Shown: piece after piece, positions 7,689 to 13,673 of the stretch
How positions within the stretch are numbered: position 1 is the stretch's first letter
Layout of the letters: each line of letters opens with the position of its first letter
From: JBDKVA01 sp039679375
Lineage (GTDB): Bacteria; Bacillota; Clostridia; Acetivibrionales; DTU013
DNA length: 14,534 bases
NCBI GenBank assembly: GCA_039679375.1
Contig: JBDKVA010000182.1
Span: 1-14,534 of the forward strand
Direction: 5' to 3'
The notes under the pieces: model-generated
Seen by the model: only the letters and a program-made list of their open reading frames with translations
What the model was told of the DNA's origin: nothing
Databases searched by the model: none
Position numbers and translations under genes: made by a program

Positions 7689-8311
7689 TTTTTATTTCTA
7701 CCTTTTCCCGTGATAAATGAGAATTTATCATTGGCAAACTTTATTACGACACTAACCTTATATATTATATAATTGCTGTTGTGAATTGCAACCCCTTTTC
7801 CAAGGGCTTTCCCTCCCACTGTAAATGCAGTGATCAGTCCAGTTACCACCAACTCCGTTACAGTAATGGTATCGCTGTTGCCGATGATCCTGAAAACAAT
7901 GTATGCGCCGGCTGCACCGCTGATAATGCCGCATATGTCGCCTACTACGTCATTGCAGACATTGGATACTTTGTCCGCATTGCGGATTAGCTTGATGGAC
8001 TGTTTTGCCGCATATAGCTTTCTTGACGCCATTGCATGAAAAGGTGTCTCGTCTGCCGCCGTAACAGCCGTACCAATAATATCAAACATGATATTTATCA
8101 ATATAATGATGAAAATAACAAGAAAAGCTGTTATAATTCCAGCTTCCTTTAAAACATCTGAAGAAGCGATCGTTAAAATGGATGATATTAGAAATGACAG
8201 AACCGTAACGGTTAAAATCCAGATTGCGTTATTTTTTTTCGAGCCGGCTACAGGACTTCTCCTGAACTTAACCTTTTTTTCGTCGACCGGATGCCTGTAA
8301 TTGCCGTCCAC
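7685..8311 (-). CDS. oapA: OapA, membrane protein partner of OLE RNA
   Basis: OapA is the integral membrane protein that binds OLE RNA and anchors the RNP to the cell membrane. In studied alkaliphilic Bacillus the complex affects tolerance of cold, short-chain alcohols and Mg2+ stress. From the GTG start the protein has 208 residues: a basic N-terminus, then four hydrophobic segments at about 30-48, 57-80, 124-142 and 151-166. Between the second and third lies a conserved-looking polar stretch (TAADETPFHAMASRK, then RNADKVSNVCNDVVGD) with a DxxxD pair at Asp121/Asp125. A longer reading frame opens with TTG at 8326, but those bases form the Shine-Dalgarno GGAGG (8320-8324), which is 8 bases from GTG 8311; GTG is therefore the likely start. 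The call rests on protein features plus its position directly after the OLE RNA and before dxs. The stop overlaps the dxs start. Confidence 0.9.
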   Translation of the reverse strand: MDGNYRHPVDEKKVKFRRSPVAGSKKNNAIWILTVTVLSFLISSILTIASSDVLKEAGIITAFLVIFIIILINIMFDIIGTAVTAADETPFHAMASRKLYAAKQSIKLIRNADKVSNVCNDVVGDICGIISGAAGAYIVFRIIGNSDTITVTELVVTGLITAFTVGGKALGKGVAIHNSNYIIYKVSVVIKFANDKFSFITGKGRNKK

Positions 8312-8344
8312 CAGATAAACCTCCAATAATTTGTTTGTCTTAAT

Positions 8345-8975
8345 TAAACAGGTGGCAATATGTTGAGTAAATTTTGCGGCTTAGGTCAGGCAGGATTTCC
8401 CTCGGCAATACTGAAATGTCGCCATAACAGAGGTTTCCCATTAAATCGCCAACCGCTGCGTTACCGCTGACGGAGCCTGATCACCACTTAGTCCACACTG
8501 CAATCCCCAACATATTTCAATTTGAACAGTCTAGGAGTTTTCCCCGACAGTCTGTCCGTTTCCTAGCCTCTTTTGCAAATAGGGTTTCAAACAGCGATAA
8601 TGTACTTACACCGGCCAGTGTTCATACATCTGATCCGTTATCCACCATATTCACTCAAGGCAGGCTACACTGTTCACAGCATCAAATGATACCGCCTAAC
8701 AGGTTTAATCCCTGCTCGTGGTCGACGTGCAGCAGTGTTTATTCTACTATCCGCACCGCTGGCTTTTCTTCCAAAAGTTAGGGTCTCCACGGTAGAGGGG
8801 TCAACGCCTGCATGCCATTGCAGATCGCCCCTAAACCTTAACTCCCAGCATCAACCCACCACTGGGCGTGGCAAGCCGACACAAGGAACTTCATCGATAT
8901 GCCCTTAAACGGCTTTTTAGGTCCGTCTTGAGAAACGGCAGTACTGACTAGAATACTGCACCACCTTGTTTATGA
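8345..8975 (-). ncRNA. ole: OLE RNA (Ornate, Large, Extremophilic)
   Basis: This GC-richer, stop-rich stretch has no credible ORF and sits exactly where OLE RNA is found in other Firmicutes: between ispA and oapA-dxs, on the same strand. The terminal arms pair: AGGTGG near the 5' end (8966-8961) with CCACCT near the 3' end (8355-8350), enclosing 617 nt, close to the roughly 610 nt typical of the class. Local stems include GCAGTA/TACTGC (8959-8954 with 8943-8938) just inside the terminal stem, CCCA/TGGG around 8855-8866, a CTAGGA/TCCTAG stem (8566-8561 with 8536-8531) and a GGC...GCC hairpin at 8404-8423. The 5' end is set by the predicted promoter (transcription start about 8975). The 3' end is approximate: no terminator precedes oapA, so the RNA is probably co-transcribed with oapA and processed or left joined. 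I did not align it to the covariance model. Confidence 0.9.
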
Positions 8976-8981
8976 GTATTT

Positions 8982-9010
8982 ATTATAACATATTCGCATC
9001 ATCCGATAAA
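8982..9010 (-). promoter_or_regulatory. Extended -10 sigma-A promoter for OLE RNA
   Basis: On the minus strand a perfect TATAAT (8987-8982) is preceded by TGT, giving an extended -10 (TGnTATAAT). A weak -35 (TTTATC, 9010-9005) lies 17 bases upstream. The predicted start is about 8975, nine bases before the 5' arm of the OLE terminal stem, so promoter and RNA boundary agree. OLE, oapA and dxs could thus be transcribed apart from ispA. Confidence 0.7.
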
Positions 9011-9177
9011 GATTTGCTATTGTTTGATTTTATATTAAAAAGAACGGTTTTGGACTTTGTGCTCCGTTATCGTCTTCTAGCTTACCGGTTTAATCCGTAT
9101 ATAAGCTATGCGGGTTATTACTACAGTACAAAAGCTATATTTTTATATAATGGATAATGCAATCTGTTAAGCACGTC
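9011..9177. other. AT-rich gap between ispA and the OLE promoter
   Basis: The 202-bp gap between ispA and the OLE 5' end consists of the OLE promoter and this AT-rich stretch. I see no gene here. A weak minus-strand hairpin (AACGG / CCGTT with a 16-base loop, around 9039-9069, followed by CTTTTTAA) could reduce read-through from ispA, but its 5-bp stem is too short to call a terminator. Confidence 0.4.
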
Positions 9178-10068
9178 CTAATTATCACGTTCTTTTATGA
9201 ATATAGCCAGAGCTTTCAGGAAATCCGCCCTTTCGCCGAAACAACCCAGTGCGTCAACAGCCTTTTGGACCGCCTTATCAAGTAATGACTCCGATTCATC
9301 CACTCCAAATAGAGTAGCATAGGTTGATTTATTGCATGCAGCATCCCTTCCCGCAGCTTTACCCATCTGCTCCATGCTGCCTTTTACGTCCATAATGTCA
9401 TCCTTTATTTGAAAAGCCAGACCGATATTTTCTGAATACTCCTGCAGATGTATGTATTCCTTCTCTGCAGCACAACAAATCAGTGCGCTTGCCAGAACAG
9501 GAGCTTTAATGAGCGCACCGGTTTTGCAGCTGTGCATCATTTCAAGGGTTTCCTTTGCAATAGCGGTTCCTTCCGATTCCAGGTCGATCACCTGGCCGCG
9601 TACCATGCCTTTTGCACCTGCACTCTCCGCAATGATATTCATCGCTCTCAGCTTTTCTTTAAATTTATCGCCTCTTGATAACGTATGGTTAAGCATCAGT
9701 TCGAAGGCTTTATTCAAAAGTGCATCGCCAGCCAGTATCGCCATGGCATCCCCAAAAACCTTATGGTTGGTTGGAACGCCTCTTCTATAATCGTCATTGT
9801 CCATGGCTGGCAGATCATCATGTATCAGGGAATAGGTATGTATCATTTCAATTGCACAGGCAAACGGAAGCACATCGCCCCTGTCACCTTCAAGCATATC
9901 GCAGACAGATAATGCCAGAACAGGCCGAAGTCGCTTGCCTCCAGCCATGAGACTGTATTTCATCGCCTTGTAAATGTCAGAACCCGGTCCATCGGATAAA
10001 ACAAGCTGGTCATCTAACGCGTTATTCACCAACACATTATATTTCTCAAATTGTGATTTGAAATCCAT
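9178..10068 (-). CDS. ispA: Farnesyl/geranyl diphosphate synthase (IspA, YqiD)
   Basis: This trans-prenyltransferase adds isopentenyl diphosphate to allylic diphosphates to give geranyl or farnesyl diphosphate, the branch point to undecaprenyl phosphate, quinones and other isoprenoids. From the ATG at 10068 it has 296 residues. GGKRLRP lies at about 43-49, the first aspartate-rich motif DDLPAMD at 84-90 with RR at 95-96, and the second motif DDIMD at 222-226. The frame is open to a GTG at 10083, but GGGAGGGA overlaps that region and lies 5 bases before ATG 10068, which decides the start. The gene begins 19 bp after the xseB stop. The xseA-xseB-ispA order is standard; OLE RNA and oapA follow before dxs. 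Exact product chain length cannot be read from the sequence alone. Confidence 0.95.
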   Translation of the reverse strand: MDFKSQFEKYNVLVNNALDDQLVLSDGPGSDIYKAMKYSLMAGGKRLRPVLALSVCDMLEGDRGDVLPFACAIEMIHTYSLIHDDLPAMDNDDYRRGVPTNHKVFGDAMAILAGDALLNKAFELMLNHTLSRGDKFKEKLRAMNIIAESAGAKGMVRGQVIDLESEGTAIAKETLEMMHSCKTGALIKAPVLASALICCAAEKEYIHLQEYSENIGLAFQIKDDIMDVKGSMEQMGKAAGRDAACNKSTYATLFGVDESESLLDKAVQKAVDALGCFGERADFLKALAIFIKERDN

Positions 10069-10087
10069 CGTTCCCTCCCACACCCCT

Positions 10088-10315
10088 TTAAACAGTCATA
10101 TCATTTTCAGTTACCTGACCATTTTCACCTTCTACCAGCATGGTGATACTGCGTTCCGCTTCATCAAGCCTTTTACTGCAATATTTTGTCAACTCGATTC
10201 CTCTCTGGAAGCAGTTGATTGAATCATCCAACGTCAGCTCGCCTTTTTCCAGCTTCTTGACGATTTCCTCCAGCTCTGCGATCGCCTTTTCAAAGCTTCT
10301 GCTATTTTCGTTCAT
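10088..10315 (-). CDS. xseB: Exodeoxyribonuclease VII small subunit
   Basis: XseB is the small, mostly helical subunit that binds along the XseA coiled coil to form exonuclease VII, a single-strand DNA exonuclease in repair and mismatch correction. The signature SFEKAIAELEEIVKKLEKGELTLDDSI...F.RGIEL is clear. Two ATGs are possible: at 10324 the ATG directly abuts the GGGGG, leaving no spacing, whereas ATG 10315 (fourth codon) lies 9 bases from it. I therefore use 10315, giving 75 residues. The ribosome-binding region lies immediately outside the end of the 159-bp palindromic element that separates it from xseA. ispA follows after 19 bp. Confidence 0.94.
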   Translation of the reverse strand: MNENSRSFEKAIAELEEIVKKLEKGELTLDDSINCFQRGIELTKYCSKRLDEAERSITMLVEGENGQVTENDMTV

Positions 10316-10332
10316 CCTTTTCATCCCCCTTT

Positions 10333-10491
10333 AGGGCTCTTAAAACAATAACTCCCCGTTTTGAAGCGGTTATTTTCCGATATTGCTGCGTTGTCCTCAG
10401 TTGCAATAAAGCAATTATTGCGCCTTCCTCCGCCTTGCACTATCGAAAAATTCCTCGCTTTAAAATCGTGCATTATTGTTTTAAGAGCCCT
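10333..10491. mobile_element. MITE-like 159-bp palindromic element at the xseA/xseB junction
   Basis: Perfect 19-bp terminal inverted repeats (10333-10351 beginning AGGGCTCTTAAAAC; 10473-10491 its reverse complement) bound the element. Inside are two more concentric pairs: 10364-10382 with 10441-10460 (imperfect, AAGCGG... type) and 10403-10409 with 10415-10421 (GCAATAA/TTATTGC). All three are centred on base 10412, so the whole element can fold into one long hairpin. No protein is encoded and no clear target-site duplication is visible. It overlaps the last codons of xseA and contributes its TAA stop. This fits a non-autonomous, MITE-like element; a duplicated RNA processing hairpin is the alternative. 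Confidence 0.72.
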
Positions 10492-11692
10492 TGATATCCT
10501 CTACCTTACATTCCAGTCTTCCATCCGTCAAATAAACTTCCAGCCTGTCGCCGATCCCAACTGATTTTATTGACTTAATCAGATTATCGCCTTTTTTAGA
10601 TTTGACTATACTGTAGCCTCTCGCAAGCGAATTCAAAGGGCTAAGATTATTAAGGCCCGCTGCCAGCAAAGCAAGCCTGTTCCGGTATGACGTGAACAAA
10701 GCTGCAAGGGCTTTTTGCATATAACGCTTTTGTATGTCCAAAAGCATTCGTTCCTGATAAAGCTTGTCATAAGGCTGCCTGAATGCAACGCTTTCGCATA
10801 ACCGTTTGAGTATCAGCCTTTCCATTGCCACCTTTTTGACCGCTGCATTCCGCAGCCTCATTTTAAGGCTGTCCAGCATGTTTTCCACCTGGGACCTTTC
10901 AGGCATGACCAGCTCAGCTGCCGCCGATGGTGTGGGCGCGCGCATGTCTGCGACAAAATCGGCGATGGTAAAGTCTGTCTCATGCCCAACCGCGGAAATG
11001 ACCGGTAACCTTGACTCATATATGCTCCGGGCGACAATTTCCTCATTGAATGCCCATAATTCCTCCAGTGAGCCCCCGCCCCTAGCAACGATGATAACAT
11101 CCACATTATTCAGCTCATTAAATCGCCTGACTGCTGCGGCAATCTGTCCGGCGGCCTGTGTCCCCTGAACCTGTACAGGGTATAACTTGACATTGACATT
11201 ATAAAATCTTCTGCTCAGTATATTGATAATATCCCTTATGACCGCTCCCGTTGATGAAGTGACGACACCTATGGAACCGGGCATGTAAGGTAGCTTTCTT
11301 TTTCTTGCTTCATCAAAAAGGCCTTCTGCCTGCAGCTTTTTCTTAAGCGCTTCAAAAGCCACATACAATGCACCTATACCGTCCGGCTGCATTTCCTCCG
11401 CATAAAGCTGGTACTGTCCATCCCGCTCGAATACTGAAATATACCCCCGTATAAGCATCTTCATGCCGTCTTCAGGCATAAACTGCAAAGATGCAGCATG
11501 AGACCTGAACATTACACATTTGAGCACTGATTTTTCATCTTTTAGCGTAAAATAGAAATGACCGGAATAATGGCTCTTGAAATTTGATATTTCACCTTTT
11601 ACCCATAAGCCCGAAAGAATGAAATCTCTTGAAACCAGATCTTTTATATACTTATTCAGTTCCGATACGGTCAGGATATTGTTAATCGACAT
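10481..11692 (-). CDS. xseA: Exodeoxyribonuclease VII large subunit
   Basis: XseA is the catalytic subunit of exonuclease VII. From the ATG at 11692 it has 403 residues. An OB-fold nucleic-acid-binding domain occupies about 5-100 (LTVSELNKYIKDLV, WVKGEISNF, SGHFYFTLKD). The conserved catalytic core follows, with VVTSSTGAVIRD at about 144-154, VARGGGSLEELWAFNEE at about 202-218 and SAVGHETDFTIAD at about 233-245. A helical region for XseB binding comes next, and the family-typical LNNLSPLNSLARGYSIV segment near the C-terminus. A TTG four bases into the nusB stop overlap (11701) is possible, but ATG 11692 gives the usual N-terminus and a weak GGCGG lies 9 bases before it. The last three codons (K-G-S) and the TAA stop come from the terminal repeat of the palindromic element, so the native C-terminus may have been replaced. 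Confidence 0.96.
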   Translation of the reverse strand: MSINNILTVSELNKYIKDLVSRDFILSGLWVKGEISNFKSHYSGHFYFTLKDEKSVLKCVMFRSHAASLQFMPEDGMKMLIRGYISVFERDGQYQLYAEEMQPDGIGALYVAFEALKKKLQAEGLFDEARKRKLPYMPGSIGVVTSSTGAVIRDIINILSRRFYNVNVKLYPVQVQGTQAAGQIAAAVRRFNELNNVDVIIVARGGGSLEELWAFNEEIVARSIYESRLPVISAVGHETDFTIADFVADMRAPTPSAAAELVMPERSQVENMLDSLKMRLRNAAVKKVAMERLILKRLCESVAFRQPYDKLYQERMLLDIQKRYMQKALAALFTSYRNRLALLAAGLNNLSPLNSLARGYSIVKSKKGDNLIKSIKSVGIGDRLEVYLTDGRLECKVEDIKGS

Positions 11693-11697
11693 GTTGT

Positions 11698-12126
11698 TCA
11701 ACCGCCGTTATTTTCATCTGCTTGCAGTGAATTACCGGTTGGTACCTTGCTCAAAATTCCGTTGACAAATGAGCCTGCATCTTCGGTACTATATTTTTTT
11801 GCCAGTTCAACTGCTTCATTTACCGAAACACTATAGGGAATATCATTACGGAAGCAAATTTCATATATGCTTAGCCTCATAATGGATAGGTCAATTTTTG
11901 AGATTCTGGCTATTTTCCATCCTCTGGAGTGTACCTCTATCATATTGTCAATGTACTCCTTGTTCTGGAAAACTCCATCTACGACTTCACTGATATAGGT
12001 ACGATCTTTTTCGGAAAGTGTATTTTCTTCAAAAAACAAACTTTTCTGTTCTTCCCTGTTATCCTTTTGTATCTCCAACTGGTATAAGAGCTTCATCGCC
12101 ATCTCTCTGGAGGCTCTACGTCCCAT
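11698..12126 (-). CDS. nusB: Transcription antitermination factor NusB
   Basis: NusB pairs with NusE (ribosomal protein S10) on boxA RNA to prevent premature termination of rRNA transcripts. Its 142 residues form the all-helical NusB fold: N-terminal GRRASREMAMKLLYQLE, central EKDRTYISEVVDGVFQNKEYIDNMI, and the conserved C-terminal SIMRLSIYEICFRNDIPYSVSVNEAVELAKKYSTEDAGSFVNGIL region. ATG 12126 has GGGAGG 7 bases upstream. The stop TGA (11700-11698) overlaps a TTG, or lies 5 bases before the preferred ATG, of xseA, so the two are tightly linked. A possible 52-codon ORF from the DUF2273 stop overlaps the nusB start in another frame. Confidence 0.97.
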   Translation of the reverse strand: MGRRASREMAMKLLYQLEIQKDNREEQKSLFFEENTLSEKDRTYISEVVDGVFQNKEYIDNMIEVHSRGWKIARISKIDLSIMRLSIYEICFRNDIPYSVSVNEAVELAKKYSTEDAGSFVNGILSKVPTGNSLQADENNGG

Positions 12127-12251
12127 CTGTTTTCCTCCCTTATATGCAAAGGCTTTTCGAATTGATCATTTTTTATAAATTTCTGCGTATTCCAAACTTC
12201 TGCTATCGTTTTACCATATCCATTACTGCCGAAACGACCTGTCTTTTTCAT
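12093..12251 (-). CDS. Possible 52-residue small protein, ATGA-coupled to the DUF2273 gene
   Basis: An open frame starts at ATG 12251, whose last two bases plus the next form the TGA of the DUF2273 gene (ATGA overlap). It runs 52 codons to a TGA at 12093-12095, overlapping the first 34 bases of nusB in another frame. The predicted peptide is basic and aromatic-rich, starting MKKTGRFGSNGYGKT and ending PPERWR, with no membrane segment and no family I recognise. It has no separate Shine-Dalgarno and would depend on translational coupling. A frame of this length has a roughly 1-in-12 chance of being open at random, so the evidence is weak. Confidence 0.25.
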   Translation of the reverse strand: MKKTGRFGSNGYGKTIAEVWNTQKFIKNDQFEKPLHIREENRWDVEPPERWR

Positions 12252-12481
12252 CTATAGGTGCCGGGCGGCAAGACCCTGTCCAGAAGGTTCTTTATGTAAT
12301 CCTTGTCACCATGTATTCTTGTTCCAATATAATAACCCAAGCCAACAAAAATTGCAATAAACAGCACTTTGAAAAAGCCTAATATCAATATGAGCACAGC
12401 GAGCAGGAGACCGATTGCAGCTCCATTTATTCCGCCTTTGTGGGCTTCATAACAGATCAATAGTTTTTCCAGATTCATCAT
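12248..12481 (-). CDS. DUF2273 small membrane protein
   Basis: This 77-residue protein matches the DUF2273 family, small integral membrane proteins encoded next to Asp23/AmaP genes. Residues about 18-52 form one long or two short closely spaced hydrophobic segments (GAAIGLLLAVLILILGFF, then VLFIAIFVGLGYYIG), with glycines marking the turn. The cytoplasmic tail is charged (RIHGDKDYIKNLLDRVLPPG). Two in-frame ATGs exist (12481 and 12478); GGGGAGG lies 5 and 8 bases upstream, so either may be used. It starts 11 bp after the amaP stop, and its own stop overlaps a possible small ORF. It probably works with AmaP in envelope stress or homeostasis; the biochemical role is unknown. Confidence 0.9.
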   Translation of the reverse strand: MMNLEKLLICYEAHKGGINGAAIGLLLAVLILILGFFKVLFIAIFVGLGYYIGTRIHGDKDYIKNLLDRVLPPGTYR

Positions 12482-12492
12482 TGGTACCTCCC

Positions 12493-13053
12493 CTACTCAA
12501 CTCTTGCCTTATACGTAACTCCGGAATAAATACTGTCTACTACCACCTTAACCTGCTTTACAGCAATACCGGCAGCATCTTCAACCGCTTTTTTCACCCT
12601 GCTTTGGATCTCCTCTGAAATGGTCGGTATGCTGAGATCCGGCATGACGATGATCCTGACCTCAATTGCCACGCCATCTTCATCTTTTTTCACGGCAGTT
12701 TTGGATTCCTTTACACCGCCTGCCTTTTTTGAAGCATTGAAAGCAATATTTTCTATTGAATTAAGAGATATTTTTATTTCTCCAATATTAGTATGTTTAC
12801 TGACGGCTTTTTTATCCTTGCTGCTTCTGATTCCTGAAAACAGGAACATCAGGCTGAGTGCGAAAAACACCAGCGCAATTGTGAAAACGGCAATCCTGTA
12901 TCCAGTTGCTCCATCGGTAAAAACGTTATCCTCAAGATAACCGAATATGCTGGCAAACGCTTTGATCCGTACGGAAATAAACATTGCGGCAGCCGAAAAC
13001 ATCGCCAGACAGAAAGCATAAATAGCCAGTAAGATCCTGAAAAAAATATTCAT
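12493..13053 (-). CDS. amaP: AmaP, alkaline shock response membrane anchor protein
   Basis: AmaP is the membrane anchor that recruits Asp23-type proteins to the cell membrane, as studied in Staphylococcus. From ATG 13053 the protein has 186 residues with two N-terminal membrane segments (about 5-27 and 54-74) and a C-terminal cytoplasmic domain of Asp23-like fold (EIKISLNSIENIAF... EVRIIVMPDLSIPTISEEIQSRVKKAVEDAAGI). The frame could open at GTG 13062, but that GTG is part of the Shine-Dalgarno GGAGAGG (13062-13068), which is 8 bases from ATG 13053; I choose the ATG. It is first in a transcription unit with DUF2273, nusB and beyond, behind a TATAAT promoter (13110-13115) and downstream of the asp23 terminator. 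Confidence 0.92.
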   Translation of the reverse strand: MNIFFRILLAIYAFCLAMFSAAAMFISVRIKAFASIFGYLEDNVFTDGATGYRIAVFTIALVFFALSLMFLFSGIRSSKDKKAVSKHTNIGEIKISLNSIENIAFNASKKAGGVKESKTAVKKDEDGVAIEVRIIVMPDLSIPTISEEIQSRVKKAVEDAAGIAVKQVKVVVDSIYSGVTYKARVE

Positions 13054-13109
13054 CCGTATCACCTCTCCAACCTTTTAATTATCTTTGGTTCGTTGAATGT
13101 ATCTGCTAA

Positions 13110-13115
13110 ATTATA
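13110..13115 (-). promoter_or_regulatory. Extended -10 promoter for amaP-DUF2273-nusB
   Basis: TATAAT on the minus strand, preceded by TGC (extended -10). No good -35 is present (best TAAACT at 17-bp spacing). A second TATAAT lies 18 bp upstream at 13128-13133. The implied start near 13103 gives about a 50-nt leader. The ten bases GTGCTATAAT are identical to those at the asp23 promoter. Position just after the asp23 terminator supports a new transcription unit. Confidence 0.6.
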
Positions 13116-13145
13116 GCACATATTTACATTATAGTTTATTATGCC

Positions 13146-13175
13146 AAAAAAATAAACCCTATTGGAGGGTTTATT
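13146..13175 (-). terminator. Rho-independent terminator after asp23
   Basis: A perfect 10-bp stem (AATAAACCCT 13151-13160 with AGGGTTTATT 13166-13175) with a 5-base loop is followed on the minus strand by a run of seven T (complement of 13146-13152, partly shared with the stem). It lies 13 bp after the asp23 stop and separates asp23 from amaP. This is the clearest intrinsic terminator of the window. Confidence 0.9.
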
Positions 13176-13188
13176 GGTAAATACGTAT

Positions 13189-13593
13189 TTACTTTATTTT
13201 TGTCTGTTCCTCCAGTAATTCCTTTTTATGTTCTCTTTCGATGTTTACGCCCTGGATATGTATATTTACTTCAACTACATTGAGTCCTGTCATCTCTTCT
13301 ACGGCCTGCTTGACTTTTTCCTGTATCGTCCATGCGACTTCCGGTATCCGGTAACCATAATCAACGATGATAAACAAATCGATAGCAGCTTCCTTTTCTC
13401 CAACTTCCACCTTTACGCCTTTGGCAAGATTCTTACGTCCAAGAGCTTCTGCTATGCCTCCTGCTATTCCTCCGCTCATGCTTGTTACCCCAGGGACCTC
13501 GGTTGCCGCTATTCCGGCTATGATCGCTACTACCTCATCGGTTATTTTAATAGCCCCCAATTCATTTACAACACTCTGAACGTTCTCTTCCAT
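13189..13593 (-). CDS. asp23: Asp23/Gls24 family envelope stress protein
   Basis: Asp23/Gls24 proteins are abundant, membrane-associated, often AmaP-anchored proteins linked to cell-envelope homeostasis; the B. subtilis gene at the equivalent place before nusB is yqhY. The 134-residue protein is nearly all one domain: GAIKITDEVVAIIAGIAATEVPGV at about 13-36, a glycine-rich MSGGIAGGIAEALGRKNLAKGVKVEV stretch, then AIDLFIIVDYGYRIPEVAWTIQEKVKQAVEEMTGLNVVEVNIHIQGV. The C-terminal tail is charged. ATG 13593 has GGAGG 6 bases upstream. It has its own promoter (-10 at 13630-13635) and terminator, so it appears monocistronic and could reach higher levels than amaP, as expected for a protein that coats a membrane anchor. 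Confidence 0.94.
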   Translation of the reverse strand: MEENVQSVVNELGAIKITDEVVAIIAGIAATEVPGVTSMSGGIAGGIAEALGRKNLAKGVKVEVGEKEAAIDLFIIVDYGYRIPEVAWTIQEKVKQAVEEMTGLNVVEVNIHIQGVNIEREHKKELLEEQTKIK

Positions 13594-13629
13594 ATCTTAC
13601 CTCCACTTGCTCTTTGAAGTATCCCATAT

Positions 13630-13658
13630 ATTATAGCACTTATATACAGGAAAGTAAA
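13630..13658 (-). promoter_or_regulatory. Sigma-A promoter for asp23
   Basis: On the minus strand TTTACT (13658-13653), a 17-bp spacer and a consensus TATAAT (13635-13630) preceded by TGC. The predicted start near 13623 gives a leader of about 30 nt before ATG 13593. It lies in the 80-bp gap after spoIIIAH, which is expressed only in the sporulating mother cell, so asp23 needs a vegetative promoter of this type. Confidence 0.75.
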
Positions 13659-13673
13659 ACATTAAGGAAACCT

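Noticed and set aside
8345..8975. Other identities for the large RNA (RNase P RNA, tmRNA, group II intron, decayed insertion sequence)
   Set aside because: Genome context (ispA, oapA, dxs), length, single strand, own promoter and terminal pairing all fit OLE RNA; no reverse transcriptase, transposase or tRNA-like ends are seen.
9039..9069. Terminator after ispA
   Set aside because: The stem has only five pairs and a 16-base loop; the T-run is short and interrupted.
8966..9157. A plus-strand ORF of 63 codons next to the OLE RNA
   Set aside because: It is AT-rich, has no ribosome binding site or recognisable domain, and lies antisense to the OLE promoter region; it looks like a chance frame.
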